Below are positions 15,352-19,847 of a stretch of 19,847 nt of DNA, piece after piece; positions within the stretch are counted from its first letter, which is position 1; each line of letters begins with the position of its first letter. Position numbers and translations under genes: made by a program. The notes under the pieces were generated by a model. The model worked only from the letters and a program-made list of their open reading frames with translations. It did not search any database and was not told the DNA's origin. The DNA is from a candidate division TM6 bacterium UASB124 (GTDB taxonomy: Bacteria > Dependentiae > Babeliae > Babeliales > RVW-14). The DNA is taken from NCBI GenBank assembly GCA_001468855.1, contig LDIV01000003.1, positions 96,174-116,020 of the forward strand, read 5' to 3'.

Positions 15352-16518
15352 TTACGCCATAGTTTTTGTGGTTGTTTCTGTGAGCGATAGCCCTCTGAAT
15401 TCAGGAAAATATGTTCTGAGTGACTCATTTCGTAAAAAATTTATAAGAGATGGTTTATTCAAATATGACCCAAAGTAAATATATTTTCCTTTACACAAAT
15501 CGCCGTTGTGGATTTTTTTAATATCTTTTCCAAAGCGTTCAACATCTAAGATTGTTCGTATTTTGGAGGGATTATCTTCAACACATTCAATGAGGTAATT
15601 GCCAAGTGATTTTTTGTAGGTGTAGAGAGCAACATGGTTAATTTTTTCCTGGTTATCTTTATTGGCGAAAAAAATGAGATCTCCGGGCTTGACGTTTTTC
15701 CCATTAACAATCTCTTCACATAGTTCATATTGACCTTGTGCATCTCGTGGAATTTCCAATCCGTTGGCGCGGTAGATTAAATTAATAAATCCGGTGTTAT
15801 CCGTGCCTGTTTGTTGATTCTTGAAGAGAGGGCAATAAGGGCATCTACCTCCCCAACTGTAATGATTAATTCCAAATTCATTATTCATGAACATTGACGC
15901 CGTCTCGCATATGTTCTGTCTCATTTCCATTAAAGATTCTTTTACGTTTGAATGATTAAAATAAATATGCTTTTGCTGAATATAGGCATCACGCCCATTG
16001 GGTAAAATAAGTTTAATCCACTCTGATTGAATTTTTTTGCCCAACAGTTTTGTTCCTATGCATACGTTAAAAAGGCATTCAGCACTTTCAAATGGTGCTT
16101 TTAGGATCGGTGCCACAAGAGAATGAACTATGATGTTTGATATGGGAAAAGTTTTGACTTGTTGGACATCTTGTTCGTTGATCCAGCCTGTTTTATATGC
16201 TGCTCCCGTACTTGCGTAACACTCTTTTTGCTCGAGTGCATAAACTTTAAACCACCAAACTTGATGATCTTTTTTCTGTTCGAAGACGAACAAACATTCT
16301 CCATATAATAATTGGCTGTATAACAATGGGTTGTTCTTGGATAAGCTTGGATATTTTGGGTCATGCTGAATGACGCCCGGCTGTAAATAAAGATTTGCGA
16401 TTGGTGTGGTTACAATCATGTTAACGGGTAAATTGCTTACAGGTAGTAGCATGGATTCCATAGGAAAAGCATTGTGTGCCATTAATGATATGCCTATGAA
16501 AAAGACTAGTTTGAGCAT
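15352..16518 (-). CDS. Secreted SH3b-NlpC/P60 protein lacking the catalytic Cys
   Basis: This 388-residue protein starts with a signal peptide (MLKLVFFIGISLMAHNAFPM). Two SH3b-like segments follow (about 33-120, with QLLYGECLFVFE and WWFKVYA; and about 128-186). A C-terminal NlpC/P60 domain runs from about 195 to 350, the layout of YkfC-type gamma-D-glutamyl-L-diamino-acid endopeptidases that cut peptidoglycan stem peptides. The domain is easy to recognise: YSWGG, then GTDNTGF, LEIPRDAQGQYE, KPGDLIFF and NHVALY. In active enzymes the GTD is followed by Cys-Ser; here it is N241-T242 (codons AAC ACC). His H295 is kept, but the third polar residue, usually His, seems to be Glu (E311). The hydrolase is probably inactive or altered; a binding or scaffolding role is possible. 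AAGGAG precedes the start codon. Confidence 0.85.
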   Translation of the reverse strand: MLKLVFFIGISLMAHNAFPMESMLLPVSNLPVNMIVTTPIANLYLQPGVIQHDPKYPSLSKNNPLLYSQLLYGECLFVFEQKKDHQVWWFKVYALEQKECYASTGAAYKTGWINEQDVQQVKTFPISNIIVHSLVAPILKAPFESAECLFNVCIGTKLLGKKIQSEWIKLILPNGRDAYIQQKHIYFNHSNVKESLMEMRQNICETASMFMNNEFGINHYSWGGRCPYCPLFKNQQTGTDNTGFINLIYRANGLEIPRDAQGQYELCEEIVNGKNVKPGDLIFFANKDNQEKINHVALYTYKKSLGNYLIECVEDNPSKIRTILDVERFGKDIKKIHNGDLCKGKYIYFGSYLNKPSLINFLRNESLRTYFPEFRGLSLTETTTKTMA

Positions 16519-16586
16519 AGACGGATCTCCTTTTTAAGGTTATTTATTCCTTACAGTACTTAAATTGGTATGATAAAAGCAATACC

Positions 16587-16615
16587 TTGTTTCTCACATT
16601 AGTTTTATATATTCT
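16587..16615 (+). promoter_or_regulatory. Candidate promoter of the giant secreted-protein gene
   Basis: TTGTTT (16587-16592), a 17-base spacer and TATTCT (16610-16615), about 55 bases before the start codon at 16670. It is a moderate match in an AT-rich divergent intergenic region, so chance is possible. Confidence 0.35.
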
Positions 16616-16669
16616 TTTCATATGTTTGCCGATGAGATTTTTATAGGAGAATTGAGAAGGAGATTGGAA

Positions 16670-19600
16670 ATGAAAGAAACAATATGTGCAGCACTTTGCC
16701 TGAATATATTATGGTGCCTTTGTTCTTTTTTGTTAGCAGCCGAAGAGGTGCAGAAGCGGTTTGTAATTGTTTCTTCCACTCCTCAAAATACAGGTCGATC
16801 AATAAATGGCACAACCGATAATCAAACACCTGCAAATCAACTTGAATTTGATCCGACAACGTTTGCTTCAACGAATAAGTTTTTTCTTGGGGCCAGTAAT
16901 GTTCCTGCATCAGGAGATCAGGCCAAGGCGCTTTCACGGGTTGAACTTAAACAAGAGGATGGTGTGTGGGCTGTTGATTTTAAACCGCTTGCACCGGCCA
17001 ATACCTGTGTGGTTAATGGCGTAGCAAATCAAACATCCCCATTTAATGGGAATGTGGTTTCGCTTTTGACATCAACGCCGGCAGGGTTACCGGTTGGTGT
17101 GACGGACAAGGAACCAACCAAGGTTCGTTTGGTTACCGATACAACTGCCGGGCAAGTTGTTTTGCAAACGGTAGAAGATGTAAAAGATGCTAACAATCAA
17201 GCAACGGCGGAGATTGTTGCGGTTGGAGCAAGCGATACCTATGTTCTTGCTGCTGTTAGTCCTAATAATGGAACATTTGGTGGAGATGGTTCAGGTTTTG
17301 CGTCCGTTAAAATTAATGCGGCAGGATCTGTGCTTATTAATCAACGGTGGGATGGAACTACATCGGTTGATGCCGCTGCATATTATTTGGATAAATCGGG
17401 TGGTAATGATGATGTTGTTGCTGGAGTTGTATCTATAGCAAAAACGACAGAACTTCAGATTCCTCCATCAACCAGTGATATTTATTATGACGCTCATTTA
17501 GATCGTTTCTATATTGCATTGTCAGATATGAATGATGAGAAGAATCAGGCAACCCAAGCACTTACCGGTATTTGGGCAGGTAATGAAAGTGATTCTGATA
17601 GAGCGGCGGCATTGCTGATTGCTTATCCAATTGATATTGGTGGTGGCAACAAACGGCTTGAAATACATACAGCATTAAATCCCGATCAAACCAATACCAA
17701 GGGTTTTGCAAATGTTAATAATGATGCAAGAAATAAAATTGTTGTTGCCACAAGAAATAACTATGTTGGTTTGTATAAAGTTCGTGTTATGCATACAAGT
17801 ACGGGCAAAGACTATGTAATTGTTAATGGCGGGGATTCTGTTAATGACCGTGTTTGTGACTCAACTAAAAATAATGATGATGCCGCTCGCAATTATCGGC
17901 ATGCCAGTGTGTTTGCCATTCCGGTTATGCCTAAAGGATCTAAAACAGCCAGTAAAAAGGATATATCGGGTGTTATTGCCGATGCATCAGTAGATGCCAA
18001 TAATAAGTTTCAGGTTGTTCAAAGTAATGCCGGATTACCCAATGCCTTGTCTGCCGCGTATAAAGTTGGTGCAGATTATAAATATTTGTTTCATAAGGCT
18101 GATGATAACCAAATTATTGTTATTAATGATATGCAGATTATAGGTGACACTGTTGATGTAAGTTTATCATCCACAATGCGAGAAGCAGCTGGGAAAAATT
18201 GCTCAAGTGAAACGGGAATATTTTCAAGTACGGCAATTTTTGATGAATACGGAACGATCAGAGCATGGACTCCTTGGCGGCGAGTAATGGGTTTTCCTGA
18301 TGTTACCAAAGGATTTGGCTTTGATACTTCTTCACAAAATTATTGGTATTTGGCAGGGACAGGTGCAAATACCCAAGAAACAAAAGAAGAGATAGCCGAG
18401 GAAACATCGGATATTACATGGAATACCGTTAAAGAAACTCGATGGAACAAAGGTGATAGCGCGTCAACGGGTATTCATTATGGTAAGCCGCTTTCCGATG
18501 TTTTGAATGTTAAAAAAATAATTGCTACGGGTGGGGTGTTGGGGATGTTTACGTTTGATGCTGATACGCCAGGCTTTAAACCTTATAGCGTAACAAAACA
18601 AGAGTATCCAAATTTTTCTATGATGGTTGCAACCGGATATTGTTGGGTTGCTCTTATTGAGGTCGGTCGTATTGCTTCTCAGGGTTCAAAAAAAGTTTAT
18701 GATCCAACTAAAGAGTTTACGGTTAGTGATTTTTCTACTACCGCTACGGTATATTTGTTTGATGCTACTTCGTCAGTGCAGGCAATAAAAAATCGTAGCT
18801 CCGAGCTTGCCAATCTTGGTAATATTGTGTGTGCCGAAGTAGCGCGATGTGCGCCTTCTTTAACGAATATGAATAAAGGATGGCTCTTTGTTGGTGGTGA
18901 CAACGGTATTGCCGTATTGCGTAGTGATCATGATGGAAGAGGGTGGGCCAATGGTAACAATCAGGGCCTTGGACAATTACTCGCAAACGGATATCCGGTA
19001 TTGGATGGAACCTATTCATTTTCATGGAAACAAATTACAAAAATGGCTGACGGACGTACTGATTTGGGTATTAATCATGTACGAAGACTTACAAGTGATG
19101 GCACATATTTGTATATTTTAACGCGCGATGCTTTATATCGTCTCTTTATGGATGCTGCGACGTTTAAAAGCGGTGTTTTGTCATATAATACTTATTTTCA
19201 AGAAATTGTGAGCATTTCTGATGCTATGGATGCAAGCGGTTCATCCTATCTATTCAAAAAATATCGTGATGAATTTTTTGATGTTTTGATTGTTGATGAT
19301 ACATTTGATGCCCATAAAGTTGTTATTGCAACAACTAAAGGATTATTTATCAATGTTGACCCGATAACGGCTAATGCAAGTTCTCAAGGTAAGCGATGGC
19401 AGCCGGTTAAAAAAGCTGATGGTACGACCGATTTTACGGCTGCGGGGCCTGTTCTTAAAATAGATTTTGTTAATAGCAAAAATGGCGGTGTCTTTGTTAA
19501 TAATAAAGCAGAAGGCAATATATATGCACTTGCTTTGGATAACGCAATTAAAAATATTAACGTGTATCGTTTTAACGTGAGTAATGGTACTGTCAAAGCT

Positions 19601-19847
19601 TTTGCCGAGCCATATCGCAGTGATGATGGATCGGGAGATATTGTGTATACCGATTATTTCTATAAAATGGGTATACTTAATGAATGGCTACGCTCTCAAT
19701 TAGCATTTCAAGGACCATTGGATCTTGTTGCAACCACAGAAGATTACGGAAGTAATAACAATGATTTTATTTCAACAATACCGATGATTCCTAACCCACA
19801 AGCGTTTCTTAATGCGGGGCAGGCTAAAAGTGCGATAGATTTTAACC
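16670..19847 (+). CDS. Very large secreted protein, probable beta-propeller-like repeats (3' end outside window)
   Basis: I read an open frame from the ATG at 16670 to the window end, 1059 codons without a stop, so the protein is at least 1059 residues. AAGGAG (16657-16662) lies 7 bases before the ATG. The N-terminus is a signal peptide (MKETICAALCLNILWCLCSFLLAA, cleavage near residues 23-25). The mature protein is rich in Asn, Asp, Gly, Ser, Thr and Val. Short beta-strand units recur about every 70-75 residues in the later part, for instance GWLFVGGDNGIAVL (about 736), GTYLYILTRDALYRLF (about 812) and KVVIATTKGLFIN (about 883). This spacing resembles propeller blades of YVTN/Kelch/WD type, though no exact family signature is seen. 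A cell-surface or exported adhesion-type role is plausible. It is divergent from the NlpC/P60 gene. No function is claimed. Confidence 0.7.
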   Translation, partial: MKETICAALCLNILWCLCSFLLAAEEVQKRFVIVSSTPQNTGRSINGTTDNQTPANQLEFDPTTFASTNKFFLGASNVPASGDQAKALSRVELKQEDGVWAVDFKPLAPANTCVVNGVANQTSPFNGNVVSLLTSTPAGLPVGVTDKEPTKVRLVTDTTAGQVVLQTVEDVKDANNQATAEIVAVGASDTYVLAAVSPNNGTFGGDGSGFASVKINAAGSVLINQRWDGTTSVDAAAYYLDKSGGNDDVVAGVVSIAKTTELQIPPSTSDIYYDAHLDRFYIALSDMNDEKNQATQALTGIWAGNESDSDRAAALLIAYPIDIGGGNKRLEIHTALNPDQTNTKGFANVNNDARNKIVVATRNNYVGLYKVRVMHTSTGKDYVIVNGGDSVNDRVCDSTKNNDDAARNYRHASVFAIPVMPKGSKTASKKDISGVIADASVDANNKFQVVQSNAGLPNALSAAYKVGADYKYLFHKADDNQIIVINDMQIIGDTVDVSLSSTMREAAGKNCSSETGIFSSTAIFDEYGTIRAWTPWRRVMGFPDVTKGFGFDTSSQNYWYLAGTGANTQETKEEIAEETSDITWNTVKETRWNKGDSASTGIHYGKPLSDVLNVKKIIATGGVLGMFTFDADTPGFKPYSVTKQEYPNFSMMVATGYCWVALIEVGRIASQGSKKVYDPTKEFTVSDFSTTATVYLFDATSSVQAIKNRSSELANLGNIVCAEVARCAPSLTNMNKGWLFVGGDNGIAVLRSDHDGRGWANGNNQGLGQLLANGYPVLDGTYSFSWKQITKMADGRTDLGINHVRRLTSDGTYLYILTRDALYRLFMDAATFKSGVLSYNTYFQEIVSISDAMDASGSSYLFKKYRDEFFDVLIVDDTFDAHKVVIATTKGLFINVDPITANASSQGKRWQPVKKADGTTDFTAAGPVLKIDFVNSKNGGVFVNNKAEGNIYALALDNAIKNINVYRFNVSNGTVKAFAEPYRSDDGSGDIVYTDYFYKMGILNEWLRSQLAFQGPLDLVATTEDYGSNNNDFISTIPMIPNPQAFLNAGQAKSAIDFN

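Noticed and set aside
16641..16937. 98-codon minus-strand frame over the start of the giant secreted gene
   Set aside because: The plus-strand frame has a signal peptide, AAGGAG site and more than 1000 open codons; the antisense frame has no such support.

Overview
The window looks like a stretch of chromosome from an AT-rich, Gram-negative bacterium living in close contact with a host. My best guess is a member of Candidatus Dependentiae (TM6/Babeliae) or a similar protist-associated lineage. This is inferred from gene content and not from a marker match: a LolD-type ABC ATPase and MurJ imply lipoprotein sorting and a peptidoglycan cell envelope, an OPT-family transporter suggests import of peptides or metal chelates, and about half of the genes begin with a signal peptide or membrane anchor. 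TGA and TAA both act as stops, so the standard bacterial code fits. I see no tRNA, rRNA, CRISPR array, transposase, phage structural gene or recognised defence cassette.

Layout. 1-1136: a 24-bp-stem hairpin, a small secreted protein of unknown function on the minus strand, and the decayed C-terminal half of a DUF4143-type AAA ATPase on the plus strand. 1183-4796 (minus strand): typA/bipA with its own promoter and terminator; a minimal rpsF-rpsR operon with a leader hairpin resembling the S6:S18 autoregulatory RNA and a strong terminator; and a LexA/CI-like repressor whose autocleavage residues seem to be missing. 5022-6650 (minus): an OPT-family membrane transporter. 6905-10274 (plus): four membrane-anchored or secreted proteins, including a Cys-His-Asp protease-like protein and a signal-peptide-bearing P-loop NTPase of the AAA_28 type. 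10401-12752 (minus): lon protease. 12994-15351 (plus): lolD and murJ. 15352-16518 (minus): a secreted SH3b-NlpC/P60 protein with the catalytic Cys replaced. 16670-19847 (plus): the first 1059 codons of a very large secreted protein, probably with beta-propeller-like repeats, that runs off the window.

Housekeeping genes (translation GTPase, ribosomal proteins, Lon, LolD, MurJ) alternate with lineage-specific exported proteins. The exported set around 6.9-10.3 kb and 15.3-19.8 kb is the most likely source of new biology: a papain-order Cys/His/Asp protein, a catalytically altered NlpC/P60 protein, an exported NTPase and a giant surface protein. No single multi-gene system can be demonstrated from the sequence alone. 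No gene-free stretch exceeds 300 bases; the larger gaps (4797-5021, 6651-6904, 12753-12993) are divergent or leader regions, with promoters listed where I could see them.
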